Assembly (NCBI GenBank): GCA_031263965.1
Contig: JAISES010000445.1
Span: 1 to 5,006 of the forward strand
DNA: 5,006 nt
DNA from: Prevotella sp.
GTDB taxonomy: Bacteria; Bacteroidota; Bacteroidia; Bacteroidales; Dysgonomonadaceae
Reading direction: 5' to 3'
In this document: positions 1-5,006 of the stretch, in pieces
Layout of the letters: each line of letters begins with the position of its first letter
Numbering within the stretch: the first letter of the stretch is position 1
The notes under the pieces: model-generated
Databases searched by the model: none
Told to the model about the DNA's origin: nothing
What the model saw: only the letters and a program-made list of their open reading frames with translations
Program-made: the position numbers and the translations under genes

Positions 1-6
1 TTTTCT

Positions 7-44
7 TAACTTTTTGCTTGACCAAAAAGTTACAAAAAGTCAAG
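7..44. repeat. A/T-rich hairpin with alternative pairing
   Basis: A perfect 10-bp stem pairs 7-16 with 23-32 around a six-base loop, CTTGAC (17-22). That loop is itself complementary to GTCAAG at 39-44, so two mutually exclusive folds are possible. The motif 'TTTTTGCTTGACCAAAAAG' followed by 'CAAAAAGTCAAGG' resembles a short repeat seen many times between genes in Bacteroidetes genomes. It may mark one edge of the composite repeat region. The stem is A/T-rich and has no T-tract directly after it, so it is not called as a terminator. Confidence 0.5.
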
Positions 45-188
45 GCTGTACCGGATAGCCGACCCACAATCAGCTTGCCGGCTAAACAAAATAAACTCGC
101 ATCTAACGATGCTCAGACAAAATTTTGTTTTTAACGCCCGCTTCGCTGTGTGGATACCCCGTCTATCCGCTAAGGCCGTCAGGCTGAC

Positions 189-232
189 GCATGACAAGAA
201 CAAGAACAACGAAAGCTGTATTCTTGTCATGC
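189..232. repeat. 12-bp perfect inverted repeat
   Basis: GCATGACAAGAA at 189-200 is the exact reverse complement of TTCTTGTCATGC at 221-232, with a 20-base loop between them. A second tight palindrome, CGTCAG-G-CTGACG, lies just before it at 177-189. No T-tract follows on either strand. This is best taken as part of the intergenic repeat cluster, not as a terminator. Confidence 0.6.
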
Positions 233-318
233 TTTAGCTTGCGCCGTGTGCTTTACGTGCGGGGAACCCGTCAGGTGAAAAAGGCGTAAAACGGGATGCT
301 TGTCTGAGCATCGAAGGG

Positions 319-420
319 CGAAGCAATCCGGAAATTGGCCGGTTAGCGGTAGGGGCAGTCCTTTGTGACTGCCCGAAAGATACAACTGGATTGCTTCGGG
401 TAAACCCTCGCAATGACGGG
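319..420. repeat. Intergenic palindromic repeat (CATTGCGAGG / GAAGCAATCC type)
   Basis: The arms CGAAGCAATCC (319-329) and GGATTGCTTCG (388-398) are exact reverse complements. Between them is a second perfect 8-bp hairpin, GGGCAGTC (353-360) with GACTGCCC (367-374), around a six-base loop. On the minus strand, 384-420 reads as the familiar 'CGTCATTGCGAGG ... CCGAAGCAATCC' motif. That motif recurs between genes in many bacterial genomes and is often mis-annotated as small proteins containing 'RHCEG..EAI'. Such an open frame does exist here, and I do not regard it as a gene. The assignment rests on recognising the motif; copy number in this genome is unknown. Confidence 0.7.
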
Positions 421-457
421 AAAGAGAAAGTCGAAGCGGGCGCATAAAGCATTCTTG

Positions 458-486
458 GTTCCTTTTTTGCTTAGGGCAAAAGGAAC
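458..486. repeat. Hairpin at right edge of repeat region
   Basis: GTTCCTTTTTTGC (458-470) pairs with GCAAAAGGAAC (476-486) around the loop TTAGG, with two unpaired T bases in the longer arm. Its outline, a T-rich arm ending in TTGCTT followed by an A-rich arm, resembles the hairpin at 7-32. The two may therefore be related ends of one composite element. It lies about 75 bases beyond the stop of the minus-strand lipoprotein gene. It could help end that transcript, but no T-tract follows on that strand. Confidence 0.45.
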
Positions 487-490
487 GCAA

Positions 491-505
491 GCAATCTTCG
501 ATTGC
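491..505. repeat. Small perfect hairpin
   Basis: GCAATC (491-496) and GATTGC (500-505) form a 6-bp stem with a TTC loop, directly after the hairpin at 458-486. It shares the CAATC core of the repeat at 319-398. No function can be assigned. Confidence 0.4.
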
Positions 506-561
506 GCGCAGAAGAAAGAACTAGAATATGGAATGATACTGTTTTTCGGTGTTGCGTAACA

Positions 562-1419
562 TCAGTTAATAATTAATGAAGTATTTTTAGTATCTATTTT
601 TTGGGAATAAATTTCCCAAAAATACAAATAGCCTGTAGCTGCCCAGCAATCAATACATTTTTCCATTGAAATTTCATATTTATAGTCGGATGATTGTATG
701 CACATGTATAAATCTTTCGCTCGAATTACATCGGAAATAGACGATACGAAAATCTTGCCCCACACTATACTTTGCCTGTCAAAATTCATATTAATTACGG
801 TATTGATATTTTTGCTCACGTTCCTTAATTCCTGCTCGTTATTGATGACAAACAATGTATCGCTTTTTATATTTTTGACCAAATCATTTTTTGCAGAAAA
901 CACTTCATCCAAAACAATTTTTAATTGATTTTCAACAGATATTGGCGTTAAATGTGTCCATTCACAAACTTTTGCATTATCCTCGCCAACAGGCGACAAC
1001 CGTTTCAGTGCAATATCTGTATATAACGGCGGATAAACAGCGGCATCGCTCGGAATAAAATCCTTAATTACAATATTGTCACTATTATATACTACCACTT
1101 TGTAACCGGCGCTCTTGTCCCCGATAGCGATTTGCACCAATTCACCGGAAATTACCTGATAGGTACATGAAAGCGTATCGTTAAAACCTCCGTATATGTT
1201 CCGGTTGAATATCAATTCGCCGTCCATAAACGAAATCACACAACCATCTTCTTTTGGTGAAGCCTCCATCCATTGACCGAGCAGTACGTTTTCCAACGCT
1301 ACTTTCCTGCGCATTTCTTCTTCTTGAACTGCTTTTTCCGTTGAATCCTTATCATCCGAACACGCAACACCCATACTTGTTGCAAAAATAGCTAACAATA
1401 CAAATTTTATTGTTCTCAT
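562..1419 (-). CDS. Two-domain lipoprotein, lipocalin-like N-terminal half
   Basis: This encodes a 285-residue protein whose role is unknown. Residues 1-19 form a lipoprotein signal peptide: Arg2 and Lys5, a hydrophobic run to about residue 14, then Gly-Val-Ala before Cys20. The -3 position is Gly instead of the usual Leu, so the lipobox is slightly weak. The acidic SDDKD after Cys20 fits surface export of Bacteroidetes lipoproteins, which is inferred. A short charged helix (about 27-44) leads into a beta-rich domain (about 45-141, starting LLGQW) that resembles lipocalin-like domains of Bacteroides lipoproteins. A second domain (about 187-275) has the pattern 'DTLFVINNEQEL ... NFDRQSIVWG' and ends near 'CIDCWAATGYLYFWEIY'. 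That pattern recurs in Bacteroidetes lipoproteins, to my recollection, and has no known activity. In-frame TAG lies two codons before the ATG, so the start is well bounded. The gene stands alone with its own promoter at 1544-1576 and a leader of about 120 bases. The family assignment is by eye only. Confidence 0.8.
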   Translation of the reverse strand: MRTIKFVLLAIFATSMGVACSDDKDSTEKAVQEEEMRRKVALENVLLGQWMEASPKEDGCVISFMDGELIFNRNIYGGFNDTLSCTYQVISGELVQIAIGDKSAGYKVVVYNSDNIVIKDFIPSDAAVYPPLYTDIALKRLSPVGEDNAKVCEWTHLTPISVENQLKIVLDEVFSAKNDLVKNIKSDTLFVINNEQELRNVSKNINTVINMNFDRQSIVWGKIFVSSISDVIRAKDLYMCIQSSDYKYEISMEKCIDCWAATGYLYFWEIYSQKIDTKNTSLIIN

Positions 1420-1543
1420 AACCTACAACTTTTATTCGGTTAAAATCACACGTTTGGTTGCCACCTCCTACGCCCCGTAAGGGTAGATACATTTAACATA
1501 AATTGATTTTAATGAATTACTTACATTAAATGTCTTTCGGTAC

Positions 1544-1576
1544 CAAATATAGTCTATATTATCAATATATAACAAA
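1544..1576 (-). promoter_or_regulatory. Bacteroidetes-type promoter for the lipoprotein gene
   Basis: On the minus strand, TATATTTG (complement of 1544-1551) matches the Bacteroidetes -7 consensus TAnnTTTG exactly. TTTG (complement of 1573-1576) matches the -33 element, with a 21-base spacer, within the usual 19-21. Transcription would begin near 1537-1540, giving a leader of roughly 120 bases before the ATG at 1419. This is a pattern match; no start site was measured. Confidence 0.65.
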
Positions 1577-1577
1577 T

Positions 1578-1620
1578 AAAAAACGGAAATTTTCAGGCTG
1601 GGAAAAGTAAATCTGTTCCG
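1578..1620 (-). terminator. Possible weak terminator downstream of marC
   Basis: On the minus-strand RNA, CGGAA (from 1620-1616) can pair with UUCCG (from 1588-1584), followed at once by six U bases (1583-1578). The stem is only 5 bp and the loop 27 bases, so it is weak. The same CGGAA segment can instead pair within the palindrome (1615-1620 with 1645-1650), so the two folds exclude each other. It is the only U-tract-linked hairpin I see after marC. Confidence 0.3.
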
Positions 1621-1700
1621 CTCTCCACCGGATGGTGGGACTGACGGAACTGATCCGATGTAATGGACAATAAATTTACTCTACTTTTATCTTGAAAATT
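1588..1700. repeat. 113-bp imperfect palindrome with nested stems
   Basis: Outer arms AATTTTCA (1588-1595) and TGAAAATT (1693-1700) are exact reverse complements. Inside them, AGTAAAT (1606-1612) pairs with ATTTACT (1674-1680), or in another register AAAAGTA (1603-1609) with TACTTTT (1682-1688). Further in, GTTCCG (1615-1620) pairs with CGGAAC (1645-1650), and CCACC (1625-1629) pairs with GGTGG (1634-1638) around GGAT. A three-base GGA flanks both outer ends (1585-1587 and 1701-1703), which could be a target duplication or chance. The element begins 35 bases beyond the marC stop on that gene's downstream side. It could be a miniature transposable element or a structured 3' RNA. No coding sense is seen in it. 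Confidence 0.5.
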
Positions 1701-1735
1701 GGAATGGAGACTGTATTTCAGGGAACTAAATTTGT

Positions 1736-2326
1736 TTATAAACTATGCAACAGGGCATTGATGTTTGCCGTGAACAGCCTTACTGCTATAGCCATCAGTA
1801 TGATACCGAAAAATTTTCGCAATACGTACACGCCGCTTACGCCGACTATTTTTTCTACGAGCTTTAGATTCTTCAATACAAAAAATACAATTATCATATT
1901 CATGGCTAATGCTATGATAATATTTAATACGTCAAATTCGGCACGCATTGAGAGTAGTGCGGTAAAGGTTGCCGGACCGGCTATTAAAGGAAAAACAATA
2001 GGGACAAGAGTCCGGGAGCCGCCGGGAGCATCGTTCTTAAATACTTCTACGCCGAATATCATTTCGATAGAAATAATAAAAATAACCAAAGCTCCGGCGA
2101 CAGCAAAAGAAGAAACATCTACATTGAATAACTTCAACACCCAGTGACCCACGAAAAGGAAGGCGGTCATTATGATAAAGGAATAGATCGCAGCCTGAAC
2201 GGGATTCACATCTTTACTTTCTCTCTGAAAGTTTAGAAATATCGGAACTGATCCGAAAACATCGACTAGTACAAATATTACAACAAATGCGCTTATAATC
2301 TGGGTGAAGTTGATACTCAAGTCCAT
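1736..2326 (-). CDS. MarC-family (UPF0056) inner-membrane protein
   Basis: This encodes a complete 196-residue integral membrane protein of the MarC family, whose usual length is near 200. Despite the name, inherited from the E. coli mar locus, family members have no proven role in antibiotic resistance and their substrate is unknown. About six hydrophobic segments are visible, near residues 8-31, 45-66, 72-93, 107-126, 132-151 and 171-192. Typical family features are the early 'LVDVFGSVPIFL' (20-31), with its conserved Asp and Pro, and 'PLIAGPAT' (113-120). The charged loop 'KNDAPGGSRT' (97-106) precedes the latter. The ATG at 2326 lies about 20 bases inside the predicted transcript start from the promoter at 2354-2385. 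The gene is divergent from guaA and not obviously linked to it in function. The downstream side holds a structured palindrome, not another gene of the same unit. Confidence 0.92.
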   Translation of the reverse strand: MDLSINFTQIISAFVVIFVLVDVFGSVPIFLNFQRESKDVNPVQAAIYSFIIMTAFLFVGHWVLKLFNVDVSSFAVAGALVIFIISIEMIFGVEVFKNDAPGGSRTLVPIVFPLIAGPATFTALLSMRAEFDVLNIIIALAMNMIIVFFVLKNLKLVEKIVGVSGVYVLRKFFGIILMAIAVRLFTANINALLHSL

Positions 2327-2353
2327 AATGCCAACAATTTAGAGATATATTAA

Positions 2354-2385
2354 CAAAGATACGTAAATTGCCGGATATAATGAAA
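2354..2385 (-). promoter_or_regulatory. Promoter for marC
   Basis: On the minus strand, TATCTTTG (complement of 2354-2361) is an exact match to the Bacteroidetes -7 consensus TAnnTTTG. The -33 position, 20 bases upstream, reads TTTC (complement of 2382-2385), one mismatch from TTTG. The predicted leader is only about 20 bases. No Shine-Dalgarno site is visible before the ATG, as is usual in this phylum. Confidence 0.55.
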
Positions 2386-2481
2386 CGGTAGATGTATCAA
2401 AAAGATATTTTCCAGAACTATTTAAGGTTGATTTTTTCTTTTACAAAGTGATAATAACAGGCTATTTTCAAAAAAATGCTG

Positions 2482-2489
2482 TACCTTTG
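2482..2489 (+). promoter_or_regulatory. Promoter -7 element for guaA
   Basis: TACCTTTG matches the Bacteroidetes -7 consensus TAnnTTTG exactly and lies 38 bases before the guaA ATG. No clear TTTG is found 19-21 bases upstream, so the -33 part is weak or absent. Transcription should start near 2493-2497, leaving a leader of about 30-35 bases. That leader is too short for a purine riboswitch. Confidence 0.6.
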
Positions 2490-2527
2490 TGCGCATCAAA
2501 AACGATAGTTATACCAGATTATTATTT

Positions 2528-4048
2528 ATGCAAGAAAAAATCATTATCCTCGATTTCGGGTCGCAAACCACCCAGCTCATCGGTCGCAGAATCAGAGAAT
2601 TAAATGTTTATTGTGAAATTGTCCCTTACAACAAATTTCCTTTCGATGACGATTCGGTAAAGGGGGTTATTCTATCAGGAAGCCCTTTTTCGGTGAATGA
2701 TACCGATGCATTTAAACCTGATCTTAATCATATTAAAGGAAAATATCCTATACTTGGTATTTGTTATGGAGCTCAGTATCTGGCATATTTATCAGGTGGA
2801 AAGGTTGAAAAAAGCGATTCGCGCGAGTACGGCCGCGCCCATCTGACAAAAATAAATTCTTCCGATCCATTGTTTGACGGTATATCCGGAGACACCCAGG
2901 TGTGGATGTCGCACGGGGATAGTATTACTACATTGCCCGGGAATTTTGAAATCATTGCCAGTACGGCAGATGTTGCTGTGGGAAGCTATAAGATAAAAGG
3001 TGAATCTACATGGGCCGTCCAGTTTCATCCCGAAGTTTATCATACAACGGACGGAACACGTCTGTTGAGTAATTTCTTAAATATTTGCCATTCAAAAAGA
3101 GGCTGGAGTCCGGTATCTTTCATAGATACTACTGTTACCGAACTGAGAGGGCAGCTAGGTGATGATAAAGTTATCCTGGCCCTTTCGGGAGGAGTAGACT
3201 CTTCTGTTACAGCCGTGCTGTTAAATAGGGCAATCGGTAAAAACCTGACATGCGTATTTGTTAATCATGGGCTGCTTCGCAAGAACGAATTCGAGAATGT
3301 ACTGAAAGACTATGAACATCTCGGGCTGAATGTGATTGGGGTGGATGCCAGCCAACGTTTCTACAACGAACTGGCAGGGGTTACAGAGCCAGAGAAAAAG
3401 CGAAAAATTATTGGTAAAGGTTTTATCGATATTTTCGATGAGGAAGCTCATAAACTGGAAGATATAAAATGGCTTGGACAAGGCACGATATATCCTGACG
3501 TAATAGAATCGCTATCTATCACCGGCCATACGATCAAATCCCACCATAATGTAGGAGGGTTGCCCGAGAAGATGAACCTTAAACTGGTAGAACCTCTTCG
3601 CCTGTTGTTTAAAGATGAGGTGCGCCGTGTGGGGATTGAACTGGGAATGAAGGAAAATCTTATAAAACGCCATCCGTTCCCGGGTCCGGGACTTGGTATC
3701 CGTGTACTGGGAGATATTACTCCCGAAAAGGTAGAGATCATACAAAACGCAGATGATATATACATCCGCATACTGCGTGAATACGGTTTGTACGACCAGA
3801 TATGGCAGGCGGCGGCAATCTTGCTTCCGGTGAAATCGGTAGGGGTTATGGGCGATGAGCGTACATATGAAAGCACTGTTGTTTTGCGTGCTGTGACATC
3901 AACAGACGGTATGACAGCCGATTGGGCTCATTTACCGTATGAGTTTTTAGCAAAGGTGTCTAACGAGATCATCAACAAGGTGAAGGGTGTAAACCGCGTG
4001 GTTTACGATATCTCTTCAAAACCACCTGCGACTATCGAGTGGGAGTAA
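2528..4048 (+). CDS. guaA: GMP synthase (glutamine-hydrolysing)
   Basis: GuaA makes GMP from XMP, ATP and glutamine in the cytoplasm, the last step of de novo guanine nucleotide synthesis. The protein is 506 residues, close to the family norm. Residues 1-190 form a class I glutamine amidotransferase domain with the nucleophile Cys79 in 'LGICYGAQY' and the partners His167 and Glu169 in 'QFHPEV'. Residues from about 195 to 390 form the ATP-pyrophosphatase domain with the P-loop SGGVDSS (220-226). The C-terminal dimerisation domain contains '[15 protein letters not shown]' (381-395) and ends in the conserved '[10 protein letters not shown]'. I chose the ATG at 2528. A longer frame from GTG at 2489 would add 13 residues, but that GTG begins on the last base of the promoter element, upstream of the expected transcript start. 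Mature GuaA also normally begins a few residues before 'ILDFGSQ'. The gene appears monocistronic, ends in TAA (a second in-frame TAA follows at 4052), and is followed by a hairpin terminator and a recombinase remnant. Confidence 0.97.
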   Translation: MQEKIIILDFGSQTTQLIGRRIRELNVYCEIVPYNKFPFDDDSVKGVILSGSPFSVNDTDAFKPDLNHIKGKYPILGICYGAQYLAYLSGGKVEKSDSREYGRAHLTKINSSDPLFDGISGDTQVWMSHGDSITTLPGNFEIIASTADVAVGSYKIKGESTWAVQFHPEVYHTTDGTRLLSNFLNICHSKRGWSPVSFIDTTVTELRGQLGDDKVILALSGGVDSSVTAVLLNRAIGKNLTCVFVNHGLLRKNEFENVLKDYEHLGLNVIGVDASQRFYNELAGVTEPEKKRKIIGKGFIDIFDEEAHKLEDIKWLGQGTIYPDVIESLSITGHTIKSHHNVGGLPEKMNLKLVEPLRLLFKDEVRRVGIELGMKENLIKRHPFPGPGLGIRVLGDITPEKVEIIQNADDIYIRILREYGLYDQIWQAAAILLPVKSVGVMGDERTYESTVVLRAVTSTDGMTADWAHLPYEFLAKVSNEIINKVKGVNRVVYDISSKPPATIEWE

Positions 4049-4054
4049 TACTAA

Positions 4055-4312
4055 TATCTGAATCCATCAGGAATATTTCATATAAATCTATATAAAATCA
4101 AAGAGTTAGCTAATTTTTCAGCTAACTCTGCAACTTTTTCAGTATCAAAAGTATGGCTAAAAGAAGCTGAAAAAGAAAATTTAATCTTGGATAAGTCATT
4201 TCATCATTACAGCAGTAAGGGAGCTGATGTTGAAAATATATATTTGACAGTTCAGGAGATAGAGAAAATATATAACCTTGATATTAAAGATTTAATAGAT
4301 AGTAACATGTAA
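4055..4312 (+). pseudogene. Remnant of a Bacteroidetes tyrosine recombinase (integrase)
   Basis: This is an open stretch of 85 codons between in-frame stops at 4052 and 4310. The only ATG in it is its last codon, so it cannot be an intact gene. From about 4125 the translation ('SVSKVWLKEAEKENLILDK', then 'ENIYLTVQEIEKIYNLDI') resembles Bacteroidetes phage-type integrases. It matches the zone where the helical core-binding domain ends and the catalytic domain opens with 'IYLTEEEL.KIYNLDL'. The N-terminal part and all catalytic residues (Arg, His, Arg, Tyr) are missing. It lies right after guaA, in the same direction, which is where an island integrated at the guaA 3' end would carry its integrase. 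The break at its 3' side coincides with the start of the IS. The first 25 or so codons, across the terminator hairpin, may not belong to it. The call rests on recalled family patterns; a short unrelated fragment remains possible. Confidence 0.55.
4102..4140 (+). terminator. Hairpin terminator of guaA
   Basis: AGAGTTAGCT (4102-4111) and AGCTAACTCT (4120-4129) form a perfect 10-bp stem with an eight-base loop, followed by GCAAC and a five-base T-tract (4135-4139). It lies 53 bases after the guaA stop, a normal distance for an intrinsic terminator. On the opposite strand the stem is followed by TTGATTTTA, so it may also stop transcription coming from the IS side. It lies within the open frame of the recombinase remnant, which argues that the frame is not expressed as a gene. 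Confidence 0.7.
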
Positions 4313-4328
4313 AAAATAAGTTGGCACA

Positions 4329-5006
4329 TTAATTTGGTTTAATCAGGTAATTCCATTTTGGTATTTTGTCATCAAAAAGGATTTGATTATTGTAATTGGA
4401 TTTAAAATTTTCATCAACGGGCCGTTTAATCGGATATTGTTTATCATTGATTTGGGAATAAACAGTCAATCCATTGGAAGTCGAAATTTTATCGGTGAGC
4501 TCTTTGACAAATTGGATATTATAAAAAGGCACGCCTTGCCAGGAGCGGGAAATGTGCGCAAAGAGTTTATGTTCTATGGGGTTGTATTTTGAACAATAAG
4601 GAGGATAGTGTACCATCAGTATATTTATCTTCAATAGATTTGAGAGTTTGCACAAGTCCTGTTTGACGATATGGTGTGAACAGGCATTTGAGCCTCCGCC
4701 GTCACAAAGTATCATCATCGTGTTGGCATGAGAGTAACGATATTGCAAATGCTGTGTCCAAACCCTAAACAAATTGTCACAGACAAACCCGGAGGTATCT
4801 TTGCTTGTCCCCAGTGTGACATATCCGGTATTGGTGTTAACATCATATATGCCATGCGGAACGATTTGTCCATTGGAAAAACTTGCGAAATCATGGTCGT
4901 TCACCCGCCGCATGGATTGCGAATAACAACTACCGGGACGGTGGAAGTTACCGGTCATCTCTTTCTTTTTGGTATCAATACTCAAAACGGGGAAGTTTAT
5001 ATTGGT
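4329..5006 (-). CDS. ISAzo13-like DDE transposase, C-terminal part (runs off window)
   Basis: This is the C-terminal 225 or so residues of an insertion-sequence transposase. The frame stays open to the last base of the window, so the start lies beyond it. An apparent TTG start at 4985 is internal: the reading continues upstream as 'TNINFPVLSIDTKKKE'. The pattern fits the ISAzo13 family (Rhodopirellula-type DDE transposases): 'SIDTKKKEMTGNF' with the first catalytic Asp, 'VNDHDF', 'GIYDVNTNTGYVTLGTSKDT', 'ILCDGGGSN' with the second Asp, and 'HYPPYCSKYNPIEHKLF' with the catalytic Glu. The motif 'SRSWQGVP' and 'GLTVYSQIND' near the end are also typical. All three acidic residues are present and no frameshift is seen, so this part may be functional. 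Full-length relatives are around 400 residues or more, so roughly half is outside the window. Transcription runs toward guaA. One IS end should lie between the stop at 4329 and about 4285, but the terminal repeat cannot be fixed without the other end. Confidence 0.87.
   Translation of the reverse strand, partial: TNINFPVLSIDTKKKEMTGNFHRPGSCYSQSMRRVNDHDFASFSNGQIVPHGIYDVNTNTGYVTLGTSKDTSGFVCDNLFRVWTQHLQYRYSHANTMMILCDGGGSNACSHHIVKQDLCKLSNLLKINILMVHYPPYCSKYNPIEHKLFAHISRSWQGVPFYNIQFVKELTDKISTSNGLTVYSQINDKQYPIKRPVDENFKSNYNNQILFDDKIPKWNYLIKPN

Larger units (their letters stand above)
1..560. repeat. Gene-free repeat-rich intergenic region
   Basis: No credible gene is seen here. The short open frames in this stretch have no domain sense, and their peptides are typical translations of an intergenic repeat. 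What the region holds is a series of inverted repeats: 7-16 with 23-32, 107-120 with 300-313, 135-145 with 432-442, 189-200 with 221-232, 295-300 with 307-312, 319-329 with 388-398, 353-360 with 367-374, 458-470 with 476-486, and 491-496 with 500-505. Several arms cross each other, so they cannot all form one fold. The DNA is richer in G+C than the lipoprotein gene beside it. Composite intergenic repeats of this look are common in Bacteroidetes genomes, which is recalled rather than searched. No promoter or RNA gene was recognised in it. Confidence 0.6.

Noticed and set aside
30..490. Small minus-strand open frames of 66, 87 and 72 codons
   Set aside because: They overlap inverted repeats, overlap each other, and give peptides typical of translated intergenic repeats. 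No gene-like features are visible.
1..510. CRISPR array or tRNA cluster
   Set aside because: The repeats are inverted, not evenly spaced direct repeats, and no cloverleaf or conserved tRNA arm motif was found.
698..928. 76-codon plus-strand frame inside the lipoprotein gene
   Set aside because: It is antisense to the lipoprotein coding region, with no promoter or family resemblance.
1692..2147. 151-codon plus-strand frame opposite marC
   Set aside because: It is antisense to a well-supported membrane protein gene and is rich in Asn, Thr and Ile, as expected from the complement of hydrophobic codons. No domain is recognised.
2489..2527. Longer guaA start at GTG 2489
   Set aside because: The GTG begins on the last base of the TACCTTTG promoter element, so it precedes the expected transcript start. 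The added 13 residues do not look like the GuaA N-terminus, and ATG 2528 gives the normal length.
2490..2527. Purine riboswitch before guaA
   Set aside because: The leader is about 35 bases, too short for an aptamer, and no paired elements are present.
3448..3876. 142-codon minus-strand frame inside guaA
   Set aside because: It is fully antisense to conserved GuaA sequence and its reading reflects GuaA codons only.
4983..4985. TTG as the transposase start
   Set aside because: The frame is open to the window edge, and the first catalytic Asp lies only three residues after this codon. The true start must be far upstream.

Overview
The window looks like a chromosomal segment from a Bacteroidetes bacterium, most likely order Bacteroidales. 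The evidence is moderate-to-low GC DNA, promoters of the Bacteroidetes type (TAnnTTTG at -7), A/T-rich leaders without Shine-Dalgarno sites before the genes with clear starts, a lipoprotein with an acidic +2 region, and a GMP synthase of about 506 residues typical of that group. The genus cannot be fixed from the sequence.

Layout. Positions 1-560 hold no credible gene. They are a patchwork of hairpins and inverted repeats, including a copy of the widespread 'CGTCATTGCGAGG...CGAAGCAATCC' intergenic repeat. Positions 562-1419 (minus) encode a 285-residue lipoprotein with a lipocalin-like first half and a second domain of unknown function. It has its own promoter at 1544-1576. Positions 1588-1700 form a large imperfect palindrome with nested stems, just after the end of a MarC-family membrane protein gene (1736-2326, minus). 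The 201-bp gap between marC and guaA carries a promoter for each of these divergent genes. guaA (2528-4048, plus) is complete, with all catalytic residues. It is followed by a strong hairpin terminator.

The right end is mobile DNA. Directly after guaA, in the same orientation, lies an 85-codon open stretch without a start codon that resembles the middle of a Bacteroidetes tyrosine recombinase. It stops where an ISAzo13-like insertion sequence begins. The transposase of that IS (4329-5006, minus) runs off the window but shows all three DDE residues. The 3' end of guaA is a known integration site for genomic islands, so the simplest reading is an old island scar at guaA, later cut by an IS.

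The genes do not form a pathway or operon: guaA is housekeeping purine synthesis, marC and the lipoprotein appear to be separate units, and the rest is repeat or mobile DNA. I found no convincing new multi-gene system. The most interesting items are the guaA-linked recombinase scar and the structured element at 1588-1700.
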